From Parabacteroides chongii (lineage in GTDB: Bacteria > Bacteroidota > Bacteroidia > Bacteroidales > Tannerellaceae), in the NCBI RefSeq assembly GCF_029581355.1, contig NZ_CP120849.1, positions 900,501 through 964,500 on the forward strand: a stretch of 64,000 nt of DNA, read 5' to 3'. Positions 8,652 to 17,870 of the stretch are shown one piece after another; within the stretch, counting starts at the first letter, position 1, and the number at the start of each line of letters is the position of its first letter. The notes beneath the pieces were generated by a model. The model searched no databases. It saw only the letters and a list, made by a program, of their open reading frames with translations, and was not told where the DNA came from. The translations under genes and the position numbers were made by a program.

Positions 8652-9851
8652 TTATTTACCTAATATATCCATCGTATCGGAAGCAATCATATATTCTTCG
8701 TCAGTCGGCACAACGATAATTGTCACCTTACTGTCCGGAGTACTGATCACCATCTCTTCACCACGCATACCGTCGTTCTTCTGAACGTCGATCTTCATGC
8801 CCATGTATTCCATGTTTTCACATACAACACGACGGGTAGCCCACTGGTTTTCACCTACACCACCGGTCCATACAAGAATATCGCAACCACCCATAGCAGC
8901 TGCATAGGCACCGATATATTTCTTGATACGATAGTTGTAAATGTTCAATGCCATGATAGCACGCTTGTCGCCTTCAGCTACAGCAGCTTCGATCTCACGC
9001 ATATCGGAAGAGATACCGGAAAGACCCAAAACACCACTTTGCTTATTGATCAGGTCAGACAAACCTTTTGCATCCAGTTTTTCCTTATCCATGATAAAAG
9101 AAAGAGCCCCTGCATCTACGTCACCGCAACGGGTTCCCATCAACAGACCTTCAACCGGAGTCAATCCCATAGAAGTATCTACGCTCTTACCGTTCTTTAC
9201 AGCAGCGATTGAACCGCCGTTACCCACGTGAGCCGTGATGATCTTTTGTTCTTCATAAGGAACACCCAAAATTTCACACGCACGTTTTGAAACGTAACGG
9301 TGGCTGGTTCCGTGGAAGCCATAACGACGGATACCGTATTTCTTATACAGAGAATAAGGCAAACCATACATATAAGCATAATCAGGCATTGTCTGATGGA
9401 AAGCTGTATCGAATACACCTACCTGACGGATTCCCGGGATCAATGCGCTCATGGCACGGATACCTTTCAGGTTTGGCGGGTTATGAAGCGGTGCCAGGTC
9501 GATGCACTCAACCATTTTACCGATCACTTCCGGAGTAATTTCCACACTACTGCTGAATGCTTCACCACCGTGTACCACACGATGACCTACAGCATCGATT
9601 TCGTTAAACGACTTGATACAGCCGTATTGATCGTCAGTCAGTACGCTCAGGATAAACTCGATAGCCGCATTGTGCTCAGGCATATCCTTTTCCAGAATCA
9701 CTTTCTTGCCGTCCGGCTGAGTGAATTTCAGGAAAGAACCCGGCAAGCCCAGCTTTTCTACGCCACCCTGTGCCAGTACTTCGTGTTTGTCCATATCAAA
9801 CAACTTGTACTTGACAGACGAACTTCCGCAATTTAATACTAATATCTTCAT
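8652..9851 (-). CDS. ackA: acetate kinase
   Basis: Acetate kinase makes ATP and acetate from acetyl phosphate and ADP, completing the fermentation branch begun by Pta. The ASKHA-fold signature NCGSSSVKYKLF starts at N7. The substrate segment near residues 174-186 (RRYGFHGTSHRYV) and the nucleotide-binding GNGGS segment are intact. At 399 residues it is of standard length. It lies 22 bp downstream of pta on the same strand, forming the usual acetate operon in pta-ackA order. Confidence 0.97.
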   Translation of the reverse strand: MKILVLNCGSSSVKYKLFDMDKHEVLAQGGVEKLGLPGSFLKFTQPDGKKVILEKDMPEHNAAIEFILSVLTDDQYGCIKSFNEIDAVGHRVVHGGEAFSSSVEITPEVIGKMVECIDLAPLHNPPNLKGIRAMSALIPGIRQVGVFDTAFHQTMPDYAYMYGLPYSLYKKYGIRRYGFHGTSHRYVSKRACEILGVPYEEQKIITAHVGNGGSIAAVKNGKSVDTSMGLTPVEGLLMGTRCGDVDAGALSFIMDKEKLDAKGLSDLINKQSGVLGLSGISSDMREIEAAVAEGDKRAIMALNIYNYRIKKYIGAYAAAMGGCDILVWTGGVGENQWATRRVVCENMEYMGMKIDVQKNDGMRGEEMVISTPDSKVTIIVVPTDEEYMIASDTMDILGK

Positions 9852-9873
9852 ATCTTTCTTGTTGTGTCTTTTT

Positions 9874-10890
9874 TTACTTTTTAGCAGCCTTTAAGCCGAT
9901 AGACTGATTGCTGGCGATAGCTACCATCTTATAGATATCATCAACTGAACAACCGCGTGACAGGTCATTGACAGGAGCAGCCATACCCTGAAGAATCGGA
10001 CCAACAGCTTCTGCATCACCCAGGCGCTGAACCAGTTTATAAGCGATATTACCTACTTCCAGTGTCGGGAATACCAATACGTTAGCCTTACCGGCAACTT
10101 CGCTGCCCGGAGCTTTCAATGAAGCAACCGATTCTACGAGTGCAGCATCAGACTGTAATTCACCGTCGATCTTCAGTTCAGGAGCCATTTCTTTTGCCAG
10201 ACGAGTAGCTTCCACCACTTTGTCGACCATTTCGTGAGACGCACTACCTTTAGTAGAGAAGCTCAACATCGCAACACGCGGTTCAACACCTACGATATCA
10301 CGAGCCGTTGCAGCTGTAGCTACAGCAATACTAGCCAATTCAGGAGCTGTCGGGTTCGGCATTACAGCACAGTCGGCAAAGACCAAAAGACCTTCTTTAC
10401 CATATTCCGGTTTCTTTGTAAACATAAGGAAAGCACCGGATACACAACTCATGCCTGGAGCAGTCTTAATAATCTGCAAAGCAGGACGAAGCACGTTACC
10501 GGTTGTATTCTGAGCACCTGCGATTTCACCATCAGCATCACCAGCCTTGATCATCAGGCAGGCAAGGAATAAAGGATCTTCTACCAAAACGGCAGCCTTT
10601 TCGGGAGTCATACCTTTTTTCTGGCGTAACTGGAAAAGCAGGTCGGCGTAAGCGGCTTTCTTTTCGTGATCTTTAGGGTCAACAATAGTAGCCTGTCCGA
10701 TGTGGTTCAGACCGAAGTTTGCTGCCAGAGAAGAAATCTCTGCCGGATTTCCGATCAAAATGATGTCAGCAACTCCATCGGCCAATAAACGGTCGGCGGC
10801 TTTCAGTGTTCTTTCTTCTGTTCCTTCAGGAAGAACGATGCGCTGCTTGTCAGCTTTAGCGCGTGCAATAATCTCTTGCATTAAGTCCAT
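9874..10890 (-). CDS. pta: phosphate acetyltransferase
   Basis: Pta converts acetyl-CoA and phosphate to acetyl phosphate. The 338 residues correspond to the short, single-domain class lacking the N-terminal regulatory DRTGG domain of enterobacterial Pta. Family motifs include VLPEGTEERTLKAAD near residue 20 and VFPTLEVGNIAYKLVQRL in the C-terminal third. It is the first gene of pta-ackA. A minus-strand -7 box (CAAAAGTA on the plus strand, 10940-10947) lies about 50 bp upstream. Confidence 0.96.
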   Translation of the reverse strand: MDLMQEIIARAKADKQRIVLPEGTEERTLKAADRLLADGVADIILIGNPAEISSLAANFGLNHIGQATIVDPKDHEKKAAYADLLFQLRQKKGMTPEKAAVLVEDPLFLACLMIKAGDADGEIAGAQNTTGNVLRPALQIIKTAPGMSCVSGAFLMFTKKPEYGKEGLLVFADCAVMPNPTAPELASIAVATAATARDIVGVEPRVAMLSFSTKGSASHEMVDKVVEATRLAKEMAPELKIDGELQSDAALVESVASLKAPGSEVAGKANVLVFPTLEVGNIAYKLVQRLGDAEAVGPILQGMAAPVNDLSRGCSVDDIYKMVAIASNQSIGLKAAKK

Positions 10891-10939
10891 AGCGGAAGAT
10901 ATTTTTATAGAATTTAGTAATTGCTACTGTTTGCGGGTA

Positions 10940-10947
10940 CAAAAGTA
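10940..10947 (-). promoter_or_regulatory. -7 box for pta-ackA
   Basis: The minus strand reads TACTTTTG, a consensus TAnnTTTG, 50 bp before the pta start. A TTTG lies 23 nt further upstream, slightly too far for a standard -33 box. Confidence 0.55.
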
Positions 10948-11017
10948 GGCAAAATGCAACATAGAGTTTGCAAAAAGCGCAAAAGATTTGCATCCGGAGC
11001 TGTCACTTTCAGAAGAT

Positions 11018-11803
11018 TTAACAGTAATTCACGACTTCACGGTCACCGGACAAGATTTGCTGCAGGTCTTCGGCTGAAATATTAATTTCCAGTTTACCAT
11101 TATGAGCCACAGATATTTTGCCACGTTCTTCCGAAACAATAATTATCAACGCATCCGTCTCAAGCGACATTCCTAATGCCGAACGATGGCGCAAACCGAG
11201 ATCTTTTGGCAAATTGGCGTTTTGGGCAACGGGCAAAATACAGCCTGCAGCCTTGATGCGCCCGTCGGCAATGATCATGGCCCCGTCATGCAAAGGACTA
11301 TTTTTAAAGAAGATATTTTCAATCAGCCGGGCATTCACATCGGCATTAAACATCTCTCCTGTATGTTCAAACACGGTCAAATCCACCTCCTGCTGTATAA
11401 CGATCAGGGCACCGGTCTTTTTACGTGCCATATTCATACAGGCCAGTACTACCGGAGCGACAAACTTTCCTTCATTCTCTTTATCCGATCCTCTCTTGGA
11501 AAACAGATTTCCCAAAAATTTCCATCCCCTGTGAGAACCGAGAGCCATCAGGAAACGCCGGATCTCATCCTGAAACAAAATCACCAGCACGACAAAACCG
11601 ACACTGATAAACTTATCCAGTATGGCACCCATCAAACGCATTTCCAACACCTGGGATACCAAAATCCATACAATAATAAAAGAAACGACCCCACTAAAGA
11701 TAGCCATTGTTCCCGAACTCTTCATCAGCTTATAAGTCTGATAGAGGAAAAAGGCTACCAGCAATACATCAATCAGGTCTTTTACGCCAAAATGCATCCA
11801 CAT
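11018..11803 (-). CDS. cdaA: CdaA-type membrane diadenylate cyclase
   Basis: The protein makes cyclic di-AMP from two ATP. Three membrane helices (about 10-90) precede a DAC domain. The catalytic motifs DGA (in SPLHDGAMII) and RHR (in LGLRHRSALG) are intact. I take ATG 11803 as the start (261 residues; ATG 11797 is also possible). The open frame reaches further only through a TTG codon, and starting at 11803 leaves a 4-bp gap after folP instead of an overlap. No CdaR or GlmM gene is adjacent; here the partner is folP, giving a folP-cdaA order. Confidence 0.92.
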   Translation of the reverse strand: MWMHFGVKDLIDVLLVAFFLYQTYKLMKSSGTMAIFSGVVSFIIVWILVSQVLEMRLMGAILDKFISVGFVVLVILFQDEIRRFLMALGSHRGWKFLGNLFSKRGSDKENEGKFVAPVVLACMNMARKKTGALIVIQQEVDLTVFEHTGEMFNADVNARLIENIFFKNSPLHDGAMIIADGRIKAAGCILPVAQNANLPKDLGLRHRSALGMSLETDALIIIVSEERGKISVAHNGKLEINISAEDLQQILSGDREVVNYC

Positions 11804-11807
11804 AATA

Positions 11808-12668
11808 TTACGAATTAACAATTGACAATTGACAATTGACAGTTTTAGAGACTAGCTTGACGGCTTCGACAGCTGCTTTTACATCGTGAACACGGAGAAT
11901 ATCCGCACCGTTCAGCAAAGCATATGTATTTAATACGGTAGTACCATTCAGGCTATCCGCCGGTGTACCACCCAAGAATTTATAGATCATGCTTTTGCGG
12001 GATATACCGACCAAAAGGGGAAGTCCGAATGCTTCAAACTCTTTCAAATGTCCCATCAGCTGATAATTCTGACTGACCGTTTTACTGAATCCGAAACCGG
12101 GATCAAGAATGACATCGCTTACTCCCAACAAATGTAGTTCACGGACTTTCGCGGCAAAATACAACATGATTTCTTCCATCATATCCGCATAATCCGTATG
12201 CTGTTGCATCGTCTGGGGAGTTCCGCGCATATGCATCATGATATAAGGTACTTTCAGTTCTGCCACCGCAGCAAACATTTCGGGATCCAGTTCACCGCCG
12301 GATATATCATTGATGATAGCTGCCCCGTACTCTTCCACACACCTGCGGGCAACACCGGCACGGAAAGTATCCACCGAAACGATTGCCTCCGGATAATGTG
12401 CATTCAATATCTTCAAAGCAAAAGCCAGTCGTTCCATTTCCTCTTCCGGCGAGACTTCAGCCGCATCCGGACGGGATGAATAACCACCGATATCGATGAT
12501 CTGCGCACCTTCGGATAAGATTGCCTGTATCCGTTCTTCAATGGCTGCCTCCGTTTGTTTCCGGCTATCGGCATAAAAAGAATCAGGGGTAACATTCAAA
12601 ATCCCCATCACTACCGGAGTAGACAGAGACATCAGTGTTCCCTTTATATTGAGCACTTTATCAAACAT
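11808..12668 (-). CDS. folP: dihydropteroate synthase
   Basis: FolP condenses p-aminobenzoate with the pterin diphosphate in folate synthesis and is the sulfonamide target. The TIM-barrel signatures are clear: VMGILNVTPDSFY near residues 20-32, a DIGGYSSRPDA segment near 60-70, DVILDPGFGFSKT near 185-197 and GISRKSM near 221-227. The protein has 286 residues. Its last ten codons run into a tandem AATTGACA-type repeat (about 11813-11838), so the end of the protein (CQLSIVNS) is repeat-encoded and probably not part of the fold. A minus-strand -7 box is at 12687-12694. cdaA follows after 4 bp. Confidence 0.95.
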   Translation of the reverse strand: MFDKVLNIKGTLMSLSTPVVMGILNVTPDSFYADSRKQTEAAIEERIQAILSEGAQIIDIGGYSSRPDAAEVSPEEEMERLAFALKILNAHYPEAIVSVDTFRAGVARRCVEEYGAAIINDISGGELDPEMFAAVAELKVPYIMMHMRGTPQTMQQHTDYADMMEEIMLYFAAKVRELHLLGVSDVILDPGFGFSKTVSQNYQLMGHLKEFEAFGLPLLVGISRKSMIYKFLGGTPADSLNGTTVLNTYALLNGADILRVHDVKAAVEAVKLVSKTVNCQLSIVNS

Positions 12669-12686
12669 TTTACTTTATATTTCCAG

Positions 12687-12694
12687 CAAAGATA
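12687..12694 (-). promoter_or_regulatory. -7 box for folP-cdaA
   Basis: CAAAGATA on the plus strand is TATCTTTG on the minus strand, about 20 bp before the folP start. It is back-to-back with the murF -7 box. Confidence 0.5.
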
Positions 12695-12747
12695 CACGAT
12701 TCTCACTTAAATATTCATTCTTCATTCCTCATTCTTTATTTAATTAC

Positions 12748-12755
12748 TACTTTTG
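12748..12755 (+). promoter_or_regulatory. -7 box for murF
   Basis: TACTTTTG lies 31 bp before ATG 12787. This position argues for that start, because any upstream start in the same frame would lie before the transcription start. Confidence 0.6.
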
Positions 12756-12786
12756 CTCACCAATAATCACCAAACGAAAAAAAGCT

Positions 12787-14070
12787 ATGGGTATTTCAGA
12801 ACTGTACGAATTATTTATACACCATCCGCAAATAACGACAGACAGCCGTAATTGTCCGCGCGGCTCGATCTTCTTCGCTTTAAAAGGAGACCGTTTCGAC
12901 GGCAACCAATATGCAGCCAAAGCACTCGACACGGGCTGCGCTTATGCTGTCATCGATAATCCGGATTATGTCACAGGAGAGCGTACCATTCTGGTAAACG
13001 ATGTATTAAAAGCTTTGCAGCAACTAGCTCACCGCCATCGCAAGGTATTGGGTATTCCGATTATCGGGATCACCGGGACGAACGGAAAAACAACGACTAA
13101 GGAATTACTGGCCGCTGTCCTGTCCACCAAATTCAACCTGTTATATACAGAAGGCAATCTGAACAACCACATCGGTGTTCCTCTGACCCTGCTCCGGCTG
13201 ACGCACGATCATGAAATGGCCGTTATCGAAATGGGCGCCAGCCATCCGGGAGATATCAAGGAGTTGGTGGAGATCGCAATGCCTAATTACGGTATCATCA
13301 CCAATGTAGGCCGCGCCCATCTGGAAGGCTTCGGCTCCTTTGAGGGAGTTGTAAAGACCAAAGGAGAGCTTTACGATTATATCCGTCGCACAAAAGGGAA
13401 AATATTCATTCGGAAAGAGAATAAGGACTTACAGGGAATAGCTAAAGGGATCGAACAGATCACATACGGTTCCGACGATACATCATTTGCTTCGGGACAT
13501 GTGGTCAGCTGCAATCCGTTCCTTACTTTCGACTGGAAGCAGCAAGGGAAAATCCATACAGTAGATACGCATCTGATAGGCGCGTATAATTTAGATAATG
13601 TGTTGGCTACCGTTGCCGTAGGTCGTTATTTCAAGATCCCGGCAGAACGCATCAGCCGTGCCATCGCAGCATACGAACCGACCAACAACCGTTCGCAGCT
13701 GAAAAAGACAGCCAACAACACATTGCTTATCGATGCTTACAACGCAAATCCCAGCAGCATGAAAGTCGCTCTGGAGAACTTTGCCTCCATGCCGGTATCA
13801 CCCAAAGCCGTGATCCTGGGAGATATGCGTGAACTGGGACCGACCAGCGACGAATTGCATGCTGAAGTCATTGCAGAAATTAAAGAAGGAAAATTCGATC
13901 AGGTATTTTTGTGCGGAGAGCATTTTCAAAAAGTAGGGAAAGATTTTACGACATACGCCACCACTGAAGATTTACTAAATGCATTAAAAAGCAACCCTTT
14001 GAAAGGATATCATATCCTTATAAAAGGCTCTCACGGAATGGCATTGGAAAAGACAGTGGAAATTTTATAA
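12787..14070 (+). CDS. murF: UDP-N-acetylmuramoyl-tripeptide--D-alanyl-D-alanine ligase
   Basis: MurF adds D-Ala-D-Ala to the UDP-MurNAc-tripeptide, the last cytoplasmic step of the peptidoglycan precursor. The N-terminal uridine-binding domain carries TDSRNCPRGSIFFALKG (about 18-34). The ATP P-loop GITGTNGKTT begins at residue 94, and the family segment YNANPSSM lies near 318-325. I chose ATG 12787 (427 residues) over the longer open frame from 12649, which would overlap folP and precede the promoter. The gene is divergent from folP and ends at a strong terminator. Confidence 0.96.
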   Translation: MGISELYELFIHHPQITTDSRNCPRGSIFFALKGDRFDGNQYAAKALDTGCAYAVIDNPDYVTGERTILVNDVLKALQQLAHRHRKVLGIPIIGITGTNGKTTTKELLAAVLSTKFNLLYTEGNLNNHIGVPLTLLRLTHDHEMAVIEMGASHPGDIKELVEIAMPNYGIITNVGRAHLEGFGSFEGVVKTKGELYDYIRRTKGKIFIRKENKDLQGIAKGIEQITYGSDDTSFASGHVVSCNPFLTFDWKQQGKIHTVDTHLIGAYNLDNVLATVAVGRYFKIPAERISRAIAAYEPTNNRSQLKKTANNTLLIDAYNANPSSMKVALENFASMPVSPKAVILGDMRELGPTSDELHAEVIAEIKEGKFDQVFLCGEHFQKVGKDFTTYATTEDLLNALKSNPLKGYHILIKGSHGMALEKTVEIL

Positions 14071-14091
14071 ACAAAAAGCTCAAACACAAAG

Positions 14092-14127
14092 AAATCCCCG
14101 AAAGTTCGAAACCTCCGGGGATTTTTT
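14092..14127 (+). terminator. murF terminator, probably bidirectional
   Basis: A 9-bp stem (AAATCCCCG/CGGGGATTT) is followed by a T-run on the plus strand, and A-rich sequence on the other side lets it serve surface gene A from the opposite strand. The loop sequence AGTTCGAAACCTC recurs in the terminator beside surface gene B at 28402-28439. Confidence 0.85.
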
Positions 14128-14160
14128 TGTGTCTGCTTTCTACCTTCGCAGGAATACTGG

Positions 14161-14192
14161 CAGATGAACTTTATTTTATTACTTTAGTATTA
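14161..14192 (-). repeat. conserved 3'-UTR block, copy A
   Basis: This 32-bp block is identical in sequence to 28472-28503 and 59175-59206. Each copy lies 73-130 bp beyond the stop of a large surface-protein gene. It begins CAGATGAACTTT and ends TTTAGTATTA on the plus strand. It directly adjoins a hairpin stem (CTGTCAC/GTGACAG in this copy). Confidence 0.85.
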
Positions 14193-14265
14193 AACTGTCA
14201 CTTGTTCACCCTCACGGGATACTTGATCGATGGTCGCGTGACAGATTTATTTGATTATAATTTTC

Positions 14266-17200
14266 TTATTTTACGATAGCTTTAACAGCAGCTTCGCCTT
14301 CAACAGCCACTACAACAATACCTGCCGGAGCAGCAATTGTAGCTTCGCTAGAAGAAACAACCGTGTTAGCGATCTGCTGACCAAGTACGTTAGTAATTAC
14401 GACGTTCTTGCCTTCAGCACCTTTAACGATTACAGCGCCATTAATAGCAACTACTGATACTTCAGAAGCTGAAATTTCGTCATTTGCAGTCGGAGTACGA
14501 GTTTCATCCTCGTTGATACCGAATACATCACCTCTTTCGAAAGTAGGAACAACAACTACTGTACCGTTGATCCACTTCAGGTAACCTTCGTTAGATACTT
14601 CGTCATCAGTTTCCAAATCACCTTCTTTGTAATTCTTGATCTGAGTCTGGATCTTGAATGTCTTGTCGTTTTCGTTTGCTGGATTTACATAACGGAATGC
14701 AAACTTGGCGATATTGAAGTCAGGAGTATCTAATTCTAATTTAACAGAATCACCGTTGTTACGAATGATATATAATGTATCATTGATATGGATACCATCT
14801 ACGAATGCCAATTTAGCAAGGTTTTCACCAGCTTCACCTTCATTGATGTACGGATTGTTATGTAGATGAGATGCACCATATACATTAGCAGAATCAATCA
14901 CGTTGATCAGATAACGAGCCGTTACCATACGGTCTGTTTTCGGGTGTCCAGGAACTGTACAAGTATCAGGATCATGAACGTCAGCATTTACAGCCAACAG
15001 ATACTGCCAGCAAGTATTCGGATTTTCTTTTGTACCACGGTTGATATAAGCTGTATCGACAAACAGAGCCGGGTTAATCTTTCCATACTGATTTACATTA
15101 TCAATATTCAAGAAGCTTGCGCTATCTTTCAGAATATTAGTAGCATCCTTATCCTGTTTTTCATACAATACCTGAGATTCGTTGTCTGCACGGAAGATAC
15201 TTACAACTTCACCGAAGCCATTAGCTACTTTATGATATTCAGGAGCATCCAAATTTACAATCTTGAACAAGTCGTTAGAGTTGATCTGTTCCCAAGTAGC
15301 TTCCACCTGTACCTGACCTTGTTTTGTAGTTGTTGCACCAAACAATTTCTTAGTAAGATCTAATCCGTAATAAGCATATCCTTTTTTATGGTCTTTTTCA
15401 TCAACCCAAACTCTTCCTTCAATACCAATGATATTAAACAAACCATCTGCTTTTTTCTTCAAAACAAATGCATAATTTGCAATATCTTTTGCATCTTCCA
15501 GATCCTTAACATTCTTATCGCAGATCATAGCATCTTCATCCAGTGATAAACTTCCATCCATATCATCATAAGTCAAGAATTCTCTGTTACCAGCGTTCTG
15601 GAATGCATAAGTCGGGATAAACAAAGTATCAGTAACTGATACAAAACCCTTCTTCTTCTTACTGTATTCGTAAGATGCATTGACAACGATAGCAGTATCA
15701 CCTGTAGCAACTACTTTCCAGTTTGCACCGTCATTCTTTTCCTTAGTCAAACCTAGCAAGTGCTTACCTGCATGGTTTTCAGTCACATAGAAATCTGTTT
15801 CTTCTGTTGAAGCAACCGCTAGCTTATACTGAGTATCTTTGATTTCTGTTTCCTTATAATTTACATAGAAATCAGCAACAGTCAGTTTCGGATCAACAGC
15901 ATTGATGATGAATGTATCACGTTCACCATAACTGAATGTAGAAGCTGTTTTATATGTTACAGCATACATATTCTTAGCAGCATCGATTACATTCATATAC
16001 AGAACATCAAAATCTACTTCTTCACTTTCACGGTTAATGAAAATAAACTCAGTTTCAGTAGTTGCTTTAGGCAATGAAACAACCCACTGTCCTTCCGGTT
16101 TAGCCTGCAAATATCTTGCTGCTTCAACCAACTCAGCGGAAGCACCGTCATTGTCCAAACCTAACACTTTACCATTTTTAGCTTTCAGTTTTTTATCGTT
16201 TGTCACAAAAGTCATTGTTACATAACGATCCAGGAACGGATTGTTCTTTTCGTCGTAAACATTTACGCGCGTATCTGATGCGAATACATAGCTCAAGTTA
16301 GCGTCATCTTTATTAGAAACAAGTGTCAGATACTGTTCATCGATGGCATTACCGTCTTTAGTTGCAACAGCAGATAAATATTGATTACCAACTTTAACAT
16401 AAAAGATTACTTTAGAAGAAGGAATACCCCATACTTCAACTTTTTCTGCGTTATCTTTTTTATCTGTTGTAGCTAGCTTATCATACAATGTTCCGTCAAT
16501 TCTCCAAGTTCCGTCAATAGTCAGATATTTGCCGTCAACCTTTAAATAGCCATCTTCAGTCAGCGTAAGTAATTTGCCGTCAAAAATGTCTCCTTTTGTA
16601 ATTGCATGATCATTAGCTACTAAATCCAGCATAAAGCCGTTACCTAACATGGCGTTTAAGCCATCAGCATCCCATTTTGTAGCAACCAAACTTCCATCCA
16701 AATCAATAACCAAGTCTTTATTTTCATTGTCTAAAGAAGCATCACCCACAACCAAGTTTACACCGCCTACTGCGAGAGCGAAGTCATCAGGGAATTCAAC
16801 AGTTGTAACACCTGCTTCACCTGCCTTCGTAATAGCAGCAACAACATCCTTTATGTCTGCGCCATTAACAGTTAAGTTACTTGTATAACCGCTCTTGTAA
16901 CCAGATGCCAACTCAGCAACAGCCTGAGCAAAAGCATTTTCTGCTGTATTTTCACCTAGGGTTACCTGAGCATCATAATAATATGATTTTCCGGCACTTG
17001 TTTTACGACTATCAGCATAGTCCATTACACAATCATCAAAGACATTCTTTGCAGCAATTTTGGCAGCAGAATCATCATCTCCCTCCAAACCTGTGAAAGA
17101 AAGAGCAGAAGGGACCCAAGTTTGGCCATTAGGATCATTAGCAACAGCTGTAATTTTAAGATCATTATTTTCAATCTTCAATTTTTCCGTATCATTACCT

Positions 17201-17802
17201 TTTACAACAATTCCATAAGACATCAAACCTGTTTGTTTTGTTGCATCTGTAATCGTATTGTTGGTAATAGTAGCTTCCGTCACATCCGCACCCAACACAA
17301 TAGCCGATTTTGTTGCTGTAGGCTGATTGTTGCAGCTCTTTACTTCCAGTGTCAAACCATCAATAGTAACACCATCAGAGTTAATTTCAAGTCCCATACC
17401 GGTGATCTTTCCATTGCTCTTATCAGCAACAAATGTTACCGGATGGTTGATGCGAAGATAGTTAGCCAAATTAGCTACACCACCATTTCCACCTTTAGCG
17501 ACCTGGTAAGCAGTAAGTGTTTGATCACCGCTCATTGCGAAAATCACCTTGTCAATAGAAGTATCCTTCTCATTATCCTGTTTTACCTCGATACCCTCAG
17601 CCAAACCTTCAGGGATTTCTTCTAACAGCGTCCAAACTCCTGTACCTGTTTCTCCTTGACTTTTGATTTTTTCCCAGTTAGTAATTGCTTGCAAGTCTGC
17701 CAAAGAGGTCACCTTAACAGTTGCAGCAGAAGCATCACCACTCCACAGCGAACCGGCTAGTACCAAGCTCGCCGCCATAAGCGTAGAAAACTTTTTGTTC
17801 AT
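14266..17802 (-). CDS. phase-variable surface protein A (DUF6383-like, T9SS-type C-terminus)
   Basis: The 1178-residue protein begins with a signal peptide (MNKKFSTLMAASLVLAG..., cleavage near residue 26). Residues about 105-260 look like a right-handed beta-helix, with repeated ITNNTI and IENND-type turns. The long middle is beta-rich and lacks cysteine clusters or known catalytic motifs. The last 60 or so residues (GAVIVKGAEGKNVVITN, then LGQQ, then APAGIVVVAVEG, ending KAIVK) have the layout of a T9SS type A sorting domain. Protein C is a close paralog and B a distant one. Function is unknown; an S-layer or other surface coat is likely. Its only recognisable promoter is in the invertible segment at 17871-18065 and faces away. 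Confidence 0.85.
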   Translation of the reverse strand: MNKKFSTLMAASLVLAGSLWSGDASAATVKVTSLADLQAITNWEKIKSQGETGTGVWTLLEEIPEGLAEGIEVKQDNEKDTSIDKVIFAMSGDQTLTAYQVAKGGNGGVANLANYLRINHPVTFVADKSNGKITGMGLEINSDGVTIDGLTLEVKSCNNQPTATKSAIVLGADVTEATITNNTITDATKQTGLMSYGIVVKGNDTEKLKIENNDLKITAVANDPNGQTWVPSALSFTGLEGDDDSAAKIAAKNVFDDCVMDYADSRKTSAGKSYYYDAQVTLGENTAENAFAQAVAELASGYKSGYTSNLTVNGADIKDVVAAITKAGEAGVTTVEFPDDFALAVGGVNLVVGDASLDNENKDLVIDLDGSLVATKWDADGLNAMLGNGFMLDLVANDHAITKGDIFDGKLLTLTEDGYLKVDGKYLTIDGTWRIDGTLYDKLATTDKKDNAEKVEVWGIPSSKVIFYVKVGNQYLSAVATKDGNAIDEQYLTLVSNKDDANLSYVFASDTRVNVYDEKNNPFLDRYVTMTFVTNDKKLKAKNGKVLGLDNDGASAELVEAARYLQAKPEGQWVVSLPKATTETEFIFINRESEEVDFDVLYMNVIDAAKNMYAVTYKTASTFSYGERDTFIINAVDPKLTVADFYVNYKETEIKDTQYKLAVASTEETDFYVTENHAGKHLLGLTKEKNDGANWKVVATGDTAIVVNASYEYSKKKKGFVSVTDTLFIPTYAFQNAGNREFLTYDDMDGSLSLDEDAMICDKNVKDLEDAKDIANYAFVLKKKADGLFNIIGIEGRVWVDEKDHKKGYAYYGLDLTKKLFGATTTKQGQVQVEATWEQINSNDLFKIVNLDAPEYHKVANGFGEVVSIFRADNESQVLYEKQDKDATNILKDSASFLNIDNVNQYGKINPALFVDTAYINRGTKENPNTCWQYLLAVNADVHDPDTCTVPGHPKTDRMVTARYLINVIDSANVYGASHLHNNPYINEGEAGENLAKLAFVDGIHINDTLYIIRNNGDSVKLELDTPDFNIAKFAFRYVNPANENDKTFKIQTQIKNYKEGDLETDDEVSNEGYLKWINGTVVVVPTFERGDVFGINEDETRTPTANDEISASEVSVVAINGAVIVKGAEGKNVVITNVLGQQIANTVVSSSEATIAAPAGIVVVAVEGEAAVKAIVK

Positions 17803-17870
17803 AATTCTAAATTTAATATTAATACTAATTGTTAATGAAAAACTTCTTCGTATAGTTGTTTTAGCTTAAA

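Noticed and set aside
12649..12786. Longer murF with 46 extra N-terminal residues
   Set aside because: It would overlap folP and precede the -7 box at 12748-12755; MurF normally begins close to ATG 12787.
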